A stretch of 64,000 nucleotides of DNA from an uncultured Eubacteriales bacterium (GTDB lineage Bacteria > Bacillota > Clostridia > Oscillospirales > UBA644). The stretch is taken from contig CAKSTW010000005.1 in assembly GCA_934501435.1 (NCBI GenBank), positions 124,001 to 188,000 of the forward strand, read 5' to 3'. Within the stretch, counting starts at the first letter, position 1, and each line of letters begins with the position of its first letter. Below, piece after piece: positions 16,744 through 26,178 of this stretch. The notes beneath the pieces are model-generated. The model saw nothing but the letters and a program-made list of their open reading frames with translations, was not told where the DNA came from and searched no databases. The translations under genes and the position numbers were made by a program.

Positions 16744-19700
16744 ATGAAGAAACGAATACTCAGTATCCTGCTCACTCTTTGTATGGTGCTATGCCTTGTG
16801 CCGATAACGGTTTTTGCCGCAGGCGGTGCAAAAGCCATTCTGCCCGGTACGAGCGCCCAAAGCATATTAAAGATCGACCAAAGCAGGCTGTCCTTTGCGG
16901 GGCATGAATGGTGGGTGATCGGCCGAAAGACCGACGAAAGCAATAATGCGCCCATCATTACCCTGCTTGCGGTAAACAATGATTTCGGAGATGTCCCGTT
17001 CCGCACGGGGAGCGCCGTGCCGTTTGAAAATGCAAGCCGCTACAGCGAGGACAACGGTTATTATGCCAACAACCCGTCCGATATGTCGCAATGGAGAAAG
17101 CCCAATGAGTATGCGGGAAGCACCTTGCAGCAGAAAATGGTTTCCCTGGCCGAGGCGATCCCCGAAAAGGAGCAGGCGGTCATCCGCCCCAAGGACATCA
17201 CCAAGGGAATCACCGGGCAGGAGGTCAAAGCGCAGAAGCTCTGGGTCTTGTCGCACGAGGATAGTATTTTTTTGTACAGAAATTCGTGCAAGTACGCTGC
17301 ACAGTGGTGGACGCGTTCTTCCAATGAGGTTTACGGCTACGGATCGTGGACGATTCATACCGATGGCAGAAGCGGCAGCGCCCGCAATGTGGACTACGAT
17401 GCTGCCGTGCGGCCTGCCATGGAGCTGGATCTGTCCTCCGTTCTCTTTATATCTGCTGCCGAGCACGGAAAAGTTGCAGATTTAACGACCCCGATCGCCG
17501 AATACGCCGGAGATGAATGGAAGCTGACCTTGCATGACAGCGACCGCGACGATTTTACGGCAAAGACGGTGCTGGTCAACGGTAGTGTGCTGGAGGTCGA
17601 ATACAAGAACGCAAAAGTGGGCGATAATGAATATATATCTGCCGTTATTAAGGATGCGGACGGGAGCATTTCCCGCTATACACGCGTTGTGCAGCTGGAC
17701 GGCACGACAAACGGTACACGCGGCAGGGCAGCGATTGACCTGACCGGCATAGACATGACCGGCAAGACGCTCTGCGTGTTCAACGAGCAGTTTAACGGCG
17801 ATCATAAGACCGACTATGCCGGCGCACTTCGGGAAGTGAAGCTGACGGACGAGATCGACGAACAGTTTACCCTCACCCCCGGCGGCAGATACTATTTCGA
17901 CCTTTCGGCGATGAACATTCCCGGCACGGCAAACGATGTTCTGCCGGACAAAACAATGCACTATGTGCCTTTCACCTATGCCGGCACGGTGGACGCTTAT
18001 AAGCGCACCGGTGTCTCAGACAAGAATACAGACGCTTATGAGCACAGCCTGTTTATTGTGGATTATAATGTGACCCACACCGTAAGTTGGAACGATCTGA
18101 ACGCACAGGGGATGATCTTCGGCAAGACTTACACAAGCGGCGGCATTGACTATACCCTCCGCGCTCCGTCTGTTGGAAGAACTTCTATGGGCGGAGCCGA
18201 AACAAAGCGCGGTGCTCCGATCAATAATGAGTGGGACACCATTTTTGACAAAGCAAAACAGGACCGTCTTGACAATACAGGCGGCTACATCAAGAATTGG
18301 AAGGACATATATAGCTTTGGACAGGAAGGATACCTTGACGTAAAAGATAAGCCTGCTATCCGTGGGCATGATTCGGCTTACTTCTATACCTACGCAGGTG
18401 CATCGAGCACCGAAGCGGGCTATGGCTACCGTCCCGTCCTGGAGCTGCCGACTGGCCTGGCCGCCGACAGCCTGAAGGCGGTTGAGTTGATCACGGCCGG
18501 TTATATGCCCGGCGAGCAGCAGAACAGCATCAACATCATCGTGAAAAAGGGTGAGAGCTTCAAAGCGCCCTCTGCCGAGGGACTGCCCCTTTACGACGAC
18601 ATCTCTGCCGACACACCCATGCGGTGGGTAGACGAAAACTGGAACTTCTATAAGTCCGGCGATACCGTTCCGGCGGATGTTTCGGAGCTTTACGCTTTCT
18701 ATGGCGGCTTAGGTCTGTTTTTGGATCGGGGCAACGGCGAAGTCGAGGTCACACCGGACAATTATACCGATATTTTCGGCGACGGGACTGCCTCCTTTGT
18801 TCTTCCAAAGGGCAAAAGCCTTTCTTCTCTTGAGGAATCAGGGAATCTGACATCCAAGGATATTTTGGGAATTTATTCGACCGGCAAGCTTGAAAAGTAC
18901 GGCAGTGTTTTTCCGAATCTGAAGCTCAAAAACGCAGACCTGACCTCTGTTCGCCTGAGCGAAGAGTATATCGGACAAGAAAGCCCGCTCTTTATCACGG
19001 CGGACGGAAAGAATACCGTCGGAAGCCTGAACGGAATCAGCATGAGCAGGGACACTCTTTCCATCCTCGGCGACGGCTCGCTGACGCTGAACGGCGCACT
19101 GACGCTTTGGCAATACACCCAGTACGGCGGCGGAAGCGTCACCATGGCGGACGGGCTGACAGCATACTATCTTTCTATAGACAGCGGCTCGCTTACCGTA
19201 ACGGGCGATACGCAGGCTATTACGTTCCGGAATCAGTATCTCAGCGATCTGTATATGGGCGACGGCGTGCGGCTGTTCACGGGCTCTTCGGCGCAGGACG
19301 CCACAGAGGCTGTTATTCCCCAGCTTTCCGCTGAAATGCAGGAACTGTATCAGCGCTATCTGGCGGATGACAATACGCTGACATATGAAGAGATTTCCGC
19401 ACTGAGCAACGCACTCAGAGAGCGGTTCAACGCCATCCTCCCGCTGTTCTCCGGCAAGACCTATGTGCGTATCACGGGCGCTTGGGATGTGACCTATCAG
19501 CCCGGAGAAAACGGCAACGGCAATGCGGTAACGGATATCAAATTCTATAACGATATCCTCACGCTGCGCGGCAAGCTGTTCACCCGCACAGGCTATACCC
19601 AGACCGGCTGGGCGACCGTGGACGGCGGCGAAAAGGTGTATGGCTTTGAAGACGTTTATACGCAAAACGCGGCGCTGACGCTCTATCCCGTTTGGAACAC

Positions 19701-20937
19701 GAATAAATACACGATAACCTTTGATACCAACGGCGGTAGTGCCATCGCCCCCATCACACAGGACTACGGCACGGCGATCACCGCCCCCGCCAACCCGACA
19801 AGAAAAGGATATACCTTCATCGGTTGGGACAAAGCGATTCCCGCAACCATGCCCGCTGAAAATGTGACCATCACGGCGAAGTGGAAGGTTAATTCGTACA
19901 CCATCACCTTCGACACTGTAGGCGGCAGCGAAATTGCGCCGATTACACAGGATTACGGCACGGCGATCACCGCACCTGCCAACCCGACAAGAGAGGGCTA
20001 CACCTTTATGGGTTGGGATAAGGCAATTCCCACGACCATGCCTGCCGAGAATATGACTGTCACCGCACAGTGGGAAGTCAATCAGCACACCATTACCTTT
20101 GATACGGCAGGCGGCAGCGAGATCGCGCCCATTACACAGGACTACGGAACGAATATTACCGCGCCTGCCGCACCGACAAGAGAGGGCTATACCTTTATGG
20201 GCTGGGACAGGGAAATTCCCACGACTATGCCTGCGAAAAACATCACAATTACGGCGAAATGGAAAGATGTAGAAAAGCCCACGGGCGAAATTAAAATCAG
20301 CGGGAACAGTTGGAAAGCGTTCCTCAACAACATCACCTTCGGTCTGTTCTTTAAGGACACGCAAACGGTGACGATAAACGCCGCCGACAACAGCGGTGAT
20401 GCCGTTAAGATCGAATATTTGCTGTCGGCTAAAAAGTTGACCGAAACGGAACTTGCAAGTGCTGCATTTACAGCATACACCACACCGTTCGGTATCGACC
20501 CCGATAACGAGTATATTATCTATGTCAGACTGACCGATACGGCGGGCAATACGGACTACATTTGCTCGGACGGTATCGTGCTGGACGGAACAAGCCCCGT
20601 GATCACCGGCATAGAAAACGGCAAGACCTACTGCGAGGCGCAGACGGTTACGATCACCGAGAAATATGTGGATACCGTCACCGTAAACGGCAAGGAGATC
20701 GAGCTTGACGAAAACGGCAGCTTTACTCTCTCTCCCGCAGACGGCGAGCAGAAAATAGTTGTCACCGACAAAGCCGGCAACACCACAGAGATGACCGTGA
20801 CGGTGAAACTGCCGAAATCTCCTCAAACCGACGATAACGGCAAAATCTTGCTGTGGTCTGCGCTGCTCTTTATCAGCGGCGGCGCTGTGATCGGAATGAC
20901 GGCAATCGGCAAAAAGAAAAAGCGTTCTGCCGAATAA
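16744..20937 (+). CDS. Large wall-anchored surface protein with DUF6273-like and InlB B-type repeats
   Basis: A 1397-residue secreted protein. Residues 1-26 are a signal peptide (ILLTLCMVLCLVPITVFAA). Two DUF6273-like domains follow (about 45-235, with WWVIG and WWTRSSNEVYG; about 440-585, with YGYRPVLELP). A beta-rich middle precedes a degenerate and then three clear InlB B/Flg_new repeats of about 63 residues (about 988-1178; ITFDTNGG, TQDYGTAITAPANPTR, GYTFIGWD, TITAKW). Two Ig-like domains follow, then KSPQTDD, a hydrophobic segment and KKKKRSAE, a variant sortase-type anchor. It is likely an adhesin. AACGGAGG lies 12 nt before the ATG. A terminator follows. Confidence 0.78.
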   Translation: MKKRILSILLTLCMVLCLVPITVFAAGGAKAILPGTSAQSILKIDQSRLSFAGHEWWVIGRKTDESNNAPIITLLAVNNDFGDVPFRTGSAVPFENASRYSEDNGYYANNPSDMSQWRKPNEYAGSTLQQKMVSLAEAIPEKEQAVIRPKDITKGITGQEVKAQKLWVLSHEDSIFLYRNSCKYAAQWWTRSSNEVYGYGSWTIHTDGRSGSARNVDYDAAVRPAMELDLSSVLFISAAEHGKVADLTTPIAEYAGDEWKLTLHDSDRDDFTAKTVLVNGSVLEVEYKNAKVGDNEYISAVIKDADGSISRYTRVVQLDGTTNGTRGRAAIDLTGIDMTGKTLCVFNEQFNGDHKTDYAGALREVKLTDEIDEQFTLTPGGRYYFDLSAMNIPGTANDVLPDKTMHYVPFTYAGTVDAYKRTGVSDKNTDAYEHSLFIVDYNVTHTVSWNDLNAQGMIFGKTYTSGGIDYTLRAPSVGRTSMGGAETKRGAPINNEWDTIFDKAKQDRLDNTGGYIKNWKDIYSFGQEGYLDVKDKPAIRGHDSAYFYTYAGASSTEAGYGYRPVLELPTGLAADSLKAVELITAGYMPGEQQNSINIIVKKGESFKAPSAEGLPLYDDISADTPMRWVDENWNFYKSGDTVPADVSELYAFYGGLGLFLDRGNGEVEVTPDNYTDIFGDGTASFVLPKGKSLSSLEESGNLTSKDILGIYSTGKLEKYGSVFPNLKLKNADLTSVRLSEEYIGQESPLFITADGKNTVGSLNGISMSRDTLSILGDGSLTLNGALTLWQYTQYGGGSVTMADGLTAYYLSIDSGSLTVTGDTQAITFRNQYLSDLYMGDGVRLFTGSSAQDATEAVIPQLSAEMQELYQRYLADDNTLTYEEISALSNALRERFNAILPLFSGKTYVRITGAWDVTYQPGENGNGNAVTDIKFYNDILTLRGKLFTRTGYTQTGWATVDGGEKVYGFEDVYTQNAALTLYPVWNTNKYTITFDTNGGSAIAPITQDYGTAITAPANPTRKGYTFIGWDKAIPATMPAENVTITAKWKVNSYTITFDTVGGSEIAPITQDYGTAITAPANPTREGYTFMGWDKAIPTTMPAENMTVTAQWEVNQHTITFDTAGGSEIAPITQDYGTNITAPAAPTREGYTFMGWDREIPTTMPAKNITITAKWKDVEKPTGEIKISGNSWKAFLNNITFGLFFKDTQTVTINAADNSGDAVKIEYLLSAKKLTETELASAAFTAYTTPFGIDPDNEYIIYVRLTDTAGNTDYICSDGIVLDGTSPVITGIENGKTYCEAQTVTITEKYVDTVTVNGKEIELDENGSFTLSPADGEQKIVVTDKAGNTTEMTVTVKLPKSPQTDDNGKILLWSALLFISGGAVIGMTAIGKKKKRSAE

Positions 20938-20957
20938 CAGAGCGCAAAACATCATGC

Positions 20958-21003
20958 GGCAGGCTCGGAAACGCAGGGTTCGCGGGCCTGCCGTTTTATT
21001 TTT
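20958..21003 (+). terminator. Terminator of the large surface protein gene
   Basis: GGCAGGC pairs with GCCTGCC across a 21-nt loop with internal pairing, followed by GTTTTATTTTT. Confidence 0.7.
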
Positions 21004-21048
21004 CCGCCGCGGCGGCATTTCCGGGATAAATCCGCTCTTTGCAGCCCC

Positions 21049-21085
21049 TTGTGTTTTTTTGAGAAATATGTTATTATATTTTCAA
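21049..21085 (+). promoter_or_regulatory. Promoter with inverted repeat, copy 1
   Basis: TTGTGT (21049-21054), a 17-bp spacer and TATTAT (21072-21077). Arms TTGAGAA and TTTTCAA (one mismatch) bracket the -10 box. The block up to about 21120 closely matches 27608-27677, ahead of the 7TM sensor gene. Confidence 0.65.
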
Positions 21086-21207
21086 CAGCCAAAGAGGACT
21101 GTTCCCGTTTTCGGAACAACTCCCGTTTATCGGGTCTCCGGTATGGATATAAACCGTAAAACGGCATTGCGTAATTCGCGTCAGGCATTCGGTAAGAGGA
21201 TTTGATT

Positions 21208-22641
21208 ATGAACAGCGTTTTGAAAAAAATCAGGCAAAGCGACGCCTTTAATAAGGAAAACAGAATTCCCTATACAAAGGCTGTCGTACTGATGAGCCTG
21301 TTTTCGTTTACTTTTTTAGGGGCGGAATTTTTGTTTGTAAATATGATTTCCCGCACCGTTTCGGGAAATCAGTCGGTGACTGCCCAGAACTATGCGCTCG
21401 GAATAAGTGTGATCGGATTTGTTCTTTATCCTCTTTTCTGTCGGTTTTGCAGGGGAAAGCTGCAGTCGGCGGTCACTGTGGGCGCGGCTGTCATATCCGC
21501 CGCATGTCTTTTTGTTATTTGCCGCCACGGCGCTTACGCTCTCACAATGTGCATGGGACTTTTACTGTTTCTTATCCTCGGCGCGTTCGGAAGCGCGGTT
21601 TTTTACAAATCGCTTTGTCTGCTGGAGGACAACACCTATCTTTCGCGGCTGGCGGGCATTTCCTATATGCTCGGAGTTCTGCTGCAGATCGCAAACAATA
21701 ACTTGATTCATACAGAGACTTTTGAAGCGGTTATTCTTTCCGCCTTTATACTCTTATTGGCAGTCATGCTGATACGGGCAGAGAAGAACAGTATCGTTCC
21801 GGTTTTTGTAAAAGATGATACGGGTGAGAAGTCGGGGAAAAGCGGAAAGAGCAGCTTAAAAATCGTTATAAGTCTTATTTTTTTCGTTGCGCTGCTGACC
21901 TGCATTTTCAGCACAATGGATAATGCCGTCACCTTATACCATGCAAACGGCGTGGTGAATATCGGGCAGTGGCCGAGAATTCTTCTTGCGTTCAGCGGAC
22001 TTTTCGCCGGCTTTTTGTTTGATATTGCAGGCAGAAAATATATGGGCATGATCATGTATTGCGTTATGATACTGTCTGCGACCTGCCTTGTGGTTCTTCA
22101 GTTTGCCGGTCCGTTTACTGTCGGACTTATCATTTTTTATCTGTCCGCCGGCTTTTTTGTCGTTTTCTTTACCTCCTCCTTTATGGAGATCGCCCGCTAT
22201 ACGAAAATGCCGGAACTGTGGGCGGGACTCGGCAGAGCCGTAAACAACCTGATCGCCGTGGCAATTTCCGGCGGTTCCCTCGCGCTGCTCCATTCCGGCA
22301 ACAATATCGCCATCATAACCGGCGAATTGCTTCTGTTTGCGCTTGCCAGCGTCTCCGCGCTTGTTTATACCGTCAGGCGGCGATCTTTTTTCGAAAGGCT
22401 CTCCGCAGACAGGAGTATTGCAAACGGCGAAAAACTTCACAGGCTTTCGGAACGGTTCTCTCTGACTCCGCGGGAGACCGAAGTTTTCGGCTTGCTTGTA
22501 AACACCGAGGACGGCTTGCAGACGATCGCCGACAATCTGTATGTGTCCAGACGGACCCTGGAGCGGTATGTATCCGCAATATATGAAAAAACCGGCGCGA
22601 AATCCCGTATCGGGCTGATTTCTCTTTACAACACCATATAA
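21208..22641 (+). CDS. Membrane-bound MFS-type LuxR-family regulator
   Basis: A 477-residue protein joining about 12 membrane segments (about 22-395) in an MFS-like arrangement to a C-terminal LuxR/GerE helix-turn-helix (about 418-477; LTPRETEVFGLL, IADNLYVSRRTLERYVSAIY). It thus appears to be a transcription factor tethered to a transporter-like sensor, an architecture known from Eggerthella and some Clostridia. I prefer the ATG at 21208, 7 nt after AAGAGGA, to the TTG at 21202. Its promoter matches that of the 7TM sensor gene. The ligand and targets are unknown; surface genes on both sides are candidates. Confidence 0.78.
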   Translation: MNSVLKKIRQSDAFNKENRIPYTKAVVLMSLFSFTFLGAEFLFVNMISRTVSGNQSVTAQNYALGISVIGFVLYPLFCRFCRGKLQSAVTVGAAVISAACLFVICRHGAYALTMCMGLLLFLILGAFGSAVFYKSLCLLEDNTYLSRLAGISYMLGVLLQIANNNLIHTETFEAVILSAFILLLAVMLIRAEKNSIVPVFVKDDTGEKSGKSGKSSLKIVISLIFFVALLTCIFSTMDNAVTLYHANGVVNIGQWPRILLAFSGLFAGFLFDIAGRKYMGMIMYCVMILSATCLVVLQFAGPFTVGLIIFYLSAGFFVVFFTSSFMEIARYTKMPELWAGLGRAVNNLIAVAISGGSLALLHSGNNIAIITGELLLFALASVSALVYTVRRRSFFERLSADRSIANGEKLHRLSERFSLTPRETEVFGLLVNTEDGLQTIADNLYVSRRTLERYVSAIYEKTGAKSRIGLISLYNTI

Positions 22642-22655
22642 CAGACAGTATCCTT

Positions 22656-22686
22656 ACCTCCCACACGGATGGGAGGTGTTTTTTTT
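22656..22686 (+). terminator. Terminator of the MFS-LuxR gene
   Basis: ACCTCCCA-CACGGA-TGGGAGGT followed by GTTTTTTTT. Confidence 0.92.
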
Positions 22687-22736
22687 ACTCTTTTTCAGAA
22701 AAAAGGGCGGCATTTTGGCTGATTTTTACGAATGGC

Positions 22737-22776
22737 GGAAGTCCGCCACCCCGTTTTCGCAGATTGGCGGACTTCC
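22737..22776. promoter_or_regulatory. 11-bp inverted repeat upstream of the lipoprotein operon
   Basis: GGAAGTCCGCC at 22737-22747 and GGCGGACTTCC at 22766-22776 form a perfect inverted repeat with an 18-bp centre. It ends about 28 bp before the -10 box TATAAT (22804-22809) of the downstream operon, whose -35 is poor. The position suits an activator site. Confidence 0.5.
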
Positions 22777-22839
22777 CTTATATACAAAACAGTCCTTTAC
22801 CAATATAATTATAAGCAAAGACAGTTAGGAGGAATCCCA

Positions 22840-23994
22840 ATGCGGTGCAACAGTTTATGCCCGACCGGATGTCGGTGGAGTCACTTATCTTTCAAATTAT
22901 TGGCGGTCTTTCTGCTTGTGATCATGGCGCTGTGCGGCTGTGCGAAACAGCCGTCGGGAACGGAACCCCCCGATCCTGACAACTCGATGAATGCTTCCAC
23001 GCAGGCGGATCCGGTAAATCTTGAGCAGTTGCTCTTAAAGGAGCGCGGCATACCGTATGACCGATCGGACTACAAAACCTTTGTCGGCGGCGAGGAACTT
23101 CTCAACTTCGATACCGTTTTCACCGACACGGATCCGGCTGTCGCGAAGGGTGAGCTTACAAGCGTTTTCCTTTCGGGAGGTAAATTATATAAATTCAGCA
23201 CGGATTCCGCGCTGCCGAACGGAAAGAACTGCATGGAGATATACAGCCTGCCGGATACGGCAAATCCGATATATCTGCATTCCCGTGATTTTAACGGCGC
23301 CGATCTTGATGTGATTTTTTCAGACGGCAGACGTTTTTCGCTTGAAGCTCCGTCGAATAACGGCCCGTATGCCGCAAAGGAATCGCAGTTCGGTATGATA
23401 TACTTTGAGCATACCTATCAATATTCCGCAGACGGGAAAACGCTTTCAGAGATACCCGATTTCAGAAGCAGAATAACCCGCTTCGACAGCCGCACCGTAA
23501 TAGCCGACGGCAGGCTTTACATCTACGCCGCAAAGCAGAACAAGGATGTAACAGCGGGAATTACCTCTTATTTCGACGATAAAAACCGCGGAGTTATCAT
23601 ATGGGAGGCAAACTGCTCGGCAATGTCGGAAGGCGAAAAAATAATCACCCTGTTTAACGGCAATATCCTAGTGACCGACAAAGCCTTTTATAAGTTGGTT
23701 TACGATGCGATTCCCGACAACAACACGGATTATACCGATAAAACCACAAACAACGACGGTACTGCGGCGGAGTATCTGCCTAAATTCGGAGGCGGCGACA
23801 GATACCGACTCAAGAAGATCGAGAAGCTGACCGCGTATTATGACGAGATTGCAACAATAACCCATTCGGCGGCGATAACAACGGATAATAAAATCCTGCC
23901 GCTTACCGAAATCATTCCGGCGGAGAACGAATATGGCAAATACAGCGCCAACAATATTGAAATACCGCCGGATATAACCGAACTGATGCACTGA
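22840..23994 (+). CDS. Lipoprotein of unknown function
   Basis: A 384-residue lipoprotein. The signal (LLAVFLLVIMALCGC) ends in an LCGC lipobox, with the lipidated Cys near residue 33. The following P/D/N-rich linker is typical of lipoproteins. The rest is a soluble beta-rich domain in which I recognise no family. I chose the ATG at 22840 because GGAGG lies 6 nt upstream; the longer open frame would cover the promoter. It begins an operon running through 27396, with gaps of 14-50 nt. Confidence 0.7.
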   Translation: MRCNSLCPTGCRWSHLSFKLLAVFLLVIMALCGCAKQPSGTEPPDPDNSMNASTQADPVNLEQLLLKERGIPYDRSDYKTFVGGEELLNFDTVFTDTDPAVAKGELTSVFLSGGKLYKFSTDSALPNGKNCMEIYSLPDTANPIYLHSRDFNGADLDVIFSDGRRFSLEAPSNNGPYAAKESQFGMIYFEHTYQYSADGKTLSEIPDFRSRITRFDSRTVIADGRLYIYAAKQNKDVTAGITSYFDDKNRGVIIWEANCSAMSEGEKIITLFNGNILVTDKAFYKLVYDAIPDNNTDYTDKTTNNDGTAAEYLPKFGGGDRYRLKKIEKLTAYYDEIATITHSAAITTDNKILPLTEIIPAENEYGKYSANNIEIPPDITELMH

Positions 23995-24008
23995 ACGGAG
24001 GAAAAACC

Positions 24009-25136
24009 ATGAAAAATTCTATTAAGGCAAGCACTCTCCTTGCCATTGTTCTTGCCGCTGTAATATCCCTTGCTGCCTGCGGCTCTAAAACCACCGTCAA
24101 CGATGACGGCACAAAGACCAAAACCGAGGGCGGGGTCAAAATTACCGAAACGGCGGCAAAAGCCGTGCAGACCGAAATGTACGAAACCGCCGATTTCAGC
24201 ATTACCATCCCCAAGGGCTGGACGGTGACTACAGGCGGAACGAATATCTACCACAGCATTCGGATAAGCGACCCGAACGAGCCGCTCAATCAGATGTTTG
24301 TGCTGCTCAAAGCCGACATATTGCTGCACAGTCAGGCGGGTAAAGATGCCTGGCAGCAGAACTATAACGCGGGCAATACGCAGGCGGCAATTTTCACCAA
24401 GGCCGTCGTGCTTGAAAACCCGTCCACCGAAGGATTTTTCAAAATATTTTCGCAGTATGCGGCATTTGCGGCGGAGGCAGAGCCTGCTTATTCGGGATAT
24501 ACCTTCCCCCGGTTTGATAACTTTACGGTAACCGAACGCTATCCCTCCGCCAGCCCGATGAAGTCCTCCGCCCTCGGCGACGAGCAGCTTCGCGCCTCAT
24601 TTACGGACAACGGCAAAGAGGGCGAGGGTCTGTTTGCCGCCTCTGTCGTGGACTTCGGCAGTTATATGATTTCCGGCGGCAATGTGGTAGGCTATCAGCT
24701 GCAGGCGGCGGACGGCGGCTATTATATGTCGTACAATGTCGTTGCCGTTACCGCGGCGAAGGACTCCTTTATCGAGTGGGAAAGCGTGCTGACCGACTGC
24801 TTCAAAACACTGCAGTATTCCGACAGCTTTGTCAGCGCCGCCAATCAGGCAAGCAATGAAAAGGTTGCCCTTGCCAAACAGATCAGTCAGAACTTCAATG
24901 TGACCATGGACGGCTTCATGTCCTCCTGGGAGAGCCGCAATAAAAGTCAGGATATTATGAGCCAGAAGCAGAGCGATGCAATCCTCGGTTATGAGCGCGT
25001 GTATGATACCGAGACCGGCGAAATATATAAGGCCACCAACGGCTTTACCGATGTGTACGACGGCAAGCGGTATCAGCCCGTGACCGATGACAATATGTAT
25101 GCCGAGCCCATCAGCGGCTATATTGAAAAGCAATAA
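24009..25136 (+). CDS. Lipoprotein of unknown function
   Basis: A 375-residue lipoprotein with signal and lipobox LAACGS (Cys near 24). Residues about 55-95 (YETADFSITIPKGWTVTTGG) look like the start of a PsbP-like/DUF1795 stress-protein fold, which also begins with an 'fsi-iP-gW' strand. The C-terminal region contains SDAILGYERVYDTETGEIY, a pattern found at the end of several Clostridial lipoproteins. It follows the previous lipoprotein by 14 nt with a GGAGG site. Confidence 0.65.
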   Translation: MKNSIKASTLLAIVLAAVISLAACGSKTTVNDDGTKTKTEGGVKITETAAKAVQTEMYETADFSITIPKGWTVTTGGTNIYHSIRISDPNEPLNQMFVLLKADILLHSQAGKDAWQQNYNAGNTQAAIFTKAVVLENPSTEGFFKIFSQYAAFAAEAEPAYSGYTFPRFDNFTVTERYPSASPMKSSALGDEQLRASFTDNGKEGEGLFAASVVDFGSYMISGGNVVGYQLQAADGGYYMSYNVVAVTAAKDSFIEWESVLTDCFKTLQYSDSFVSAANQASNEKVALAKQISQNFNVTMDGFMSSWESRNKSQDIMSQKQSDAILGYERVYDTETGEIYKATNGFTDVYDGKRYQPVTDDNMYAEPISGYIEKQ

Positions 25137-25186
25137 AGATTCAAGAATGGTTTGCAACGAAACGGTAATAAAAAGGAGGTCAGATA

Positions 25187-25552
25187 ATGAATGTGCAGCA
25201 ATCCATTCCGCAGGACAGCAAAACAACAAAGAGAACATTGCCGTACAATCGGCAATCTGTGATCGTCGCAGTTTATGAAGTTTTGGATAAAAACAGTGCA
25301 GAATATGAAAAAACAGAAGCATCAACTATTTCGGCGGAGATGTCGGTATACGGAAATTTGAACCGGTTTTCTATCTCCGTAAATGAACGGGAAACAGACA
25401 CGGACCTGACCGTAACGATGGTTCACCCATGCGAGGGACTGTCGGATGCCGGTATCCGGCGGGCAACGACTGCCATAGCCGACAGCGTATCGCAACATTT
25501 GGAAAACGAACTTGAGATAAACAAGGTATCTGTCCAAAAACAACCTGTTTGA
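25187..25552 (+). CDS. Hypothetical small protein
   Basis: A 121-residue cytosolic protein with AAAAGGAGG upstream. It has a basic N-terminus followed by an alpha/beta domain (about 25-115). No family recognised. The genes on either side in the operon, a lipoprotein and a zinc-ribbon protein of similar N-terminal size, suggest a partner role; it may be a divergent relative of the N-terminal domain of the next protein. Confidence 0.6.
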   Translation: MNVQQSIPQDSKTTKRTLPYNRQSVIVAVYEVLDKNSAEYEKTEASTISAEMSVYGNLNRFSISVNERETDTDLTVTMVHPCEGLSDAGIRRATTAIADSVSQHLENELEINKVSVQKQPV

Positions 25553-25576
25553 AAATTCAGAACGGAGGCAATCAAA

Positions 25577-26164
25577 ATGAATGAGTCAAGAGTATTTATG
25601 TTGAATGGCACAGAGGTGTCACAGATCGTTACCCGGTTGGAAAACTTCTTCCGCACCGAAAAAGGCATGGAGGTTCAGAGTTCACAGACAACGGACGGCT
25701 ATGTCATGCAGGCAAGCCAGCCGAAGGACGGCTGGAAAACTCTTACCGGAATGCGGCTGGCTCTTACCGTGCAGATGGCGGTGATGGGCGACAAACTGAA
25801 TGTCAGCGTCGGCGAAGGTCAGTGGTCGGATAAAATAGGAGCAGGCGCCATCGGTCTGTTTGTGGCATGGCCGCTGGCGATAACCGCCGGAATGGGTGCG
25901 CTCAAGCAGAAAAAGCTCCCCGGCGAGGTGTTTCAGGTGATAGAAAACGTCATTATGTCCGGCGGAAAACCCGTGGTCGTGACCGGAGCCGGTCAGACTG
26001 TGGCGGCAGGCATGATCGTATGCCCGAACTGCAAGGAGCAGCTATCCGCCGATGCAAAATTCTGCGATCACTGCGGAACAAAGCTCGGCAAAAAGTGCCC
26101 GAACTGCGGCGCGGTCGTGAAGCCGGGCAGCGCCTTCTGCTCCGAATGCGGAGAAAAACTGTAA
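25577..26164 (+). CDS. Zinc-ribbon protein
   Basis: A 195-residue protein. An alpha/beta N-terminal domain (about 1-90) is followed by a hydrophobic segment (GAIGLFVAWPLAITAGM, about 93-112) and two C-terminal zinc ribbons: CPNCKEQLSADAKFCDHCG and CPNCGAVVKPGSAFCSECG, each CxxC-x9-10-CxxC. Such double ribbons usually mediate protein contacts. It is one of four zinc-ribbon proteins in the accessory region and is operonic with two lipoproteins and a surface protein. Confidence 0.75.
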   Translation: MNESRVFMLNGTEVSQIVTRLENFFRTEKGMEVQSSQTTDGYVMQASQPKDGWKTLTGMRLALTVQMAVMGDKLNVSVGEGQWSDKIGAGAIGLFVAWPLAITAGMGALKQKKLPGEVFQVIENVIMSGGKPVVVTGAGQTVAAGMIVCPNCKEQLSADAKFCDHCGTKLGKKCPNCGAVVKPGSAFCSECGEKL

Positions 26165-26178
26165 GAAAGGAAACAAAG

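Noticed and set aside
18838..21018. 726-codon open frame on the minus strand
   Set aside because: It lies antisense to the large surface protein gene, which has a signal peptide, domain structure, ribosome binding site and anchor; the antisense frame has none and is Arg/His-rich as expected from a shadow.
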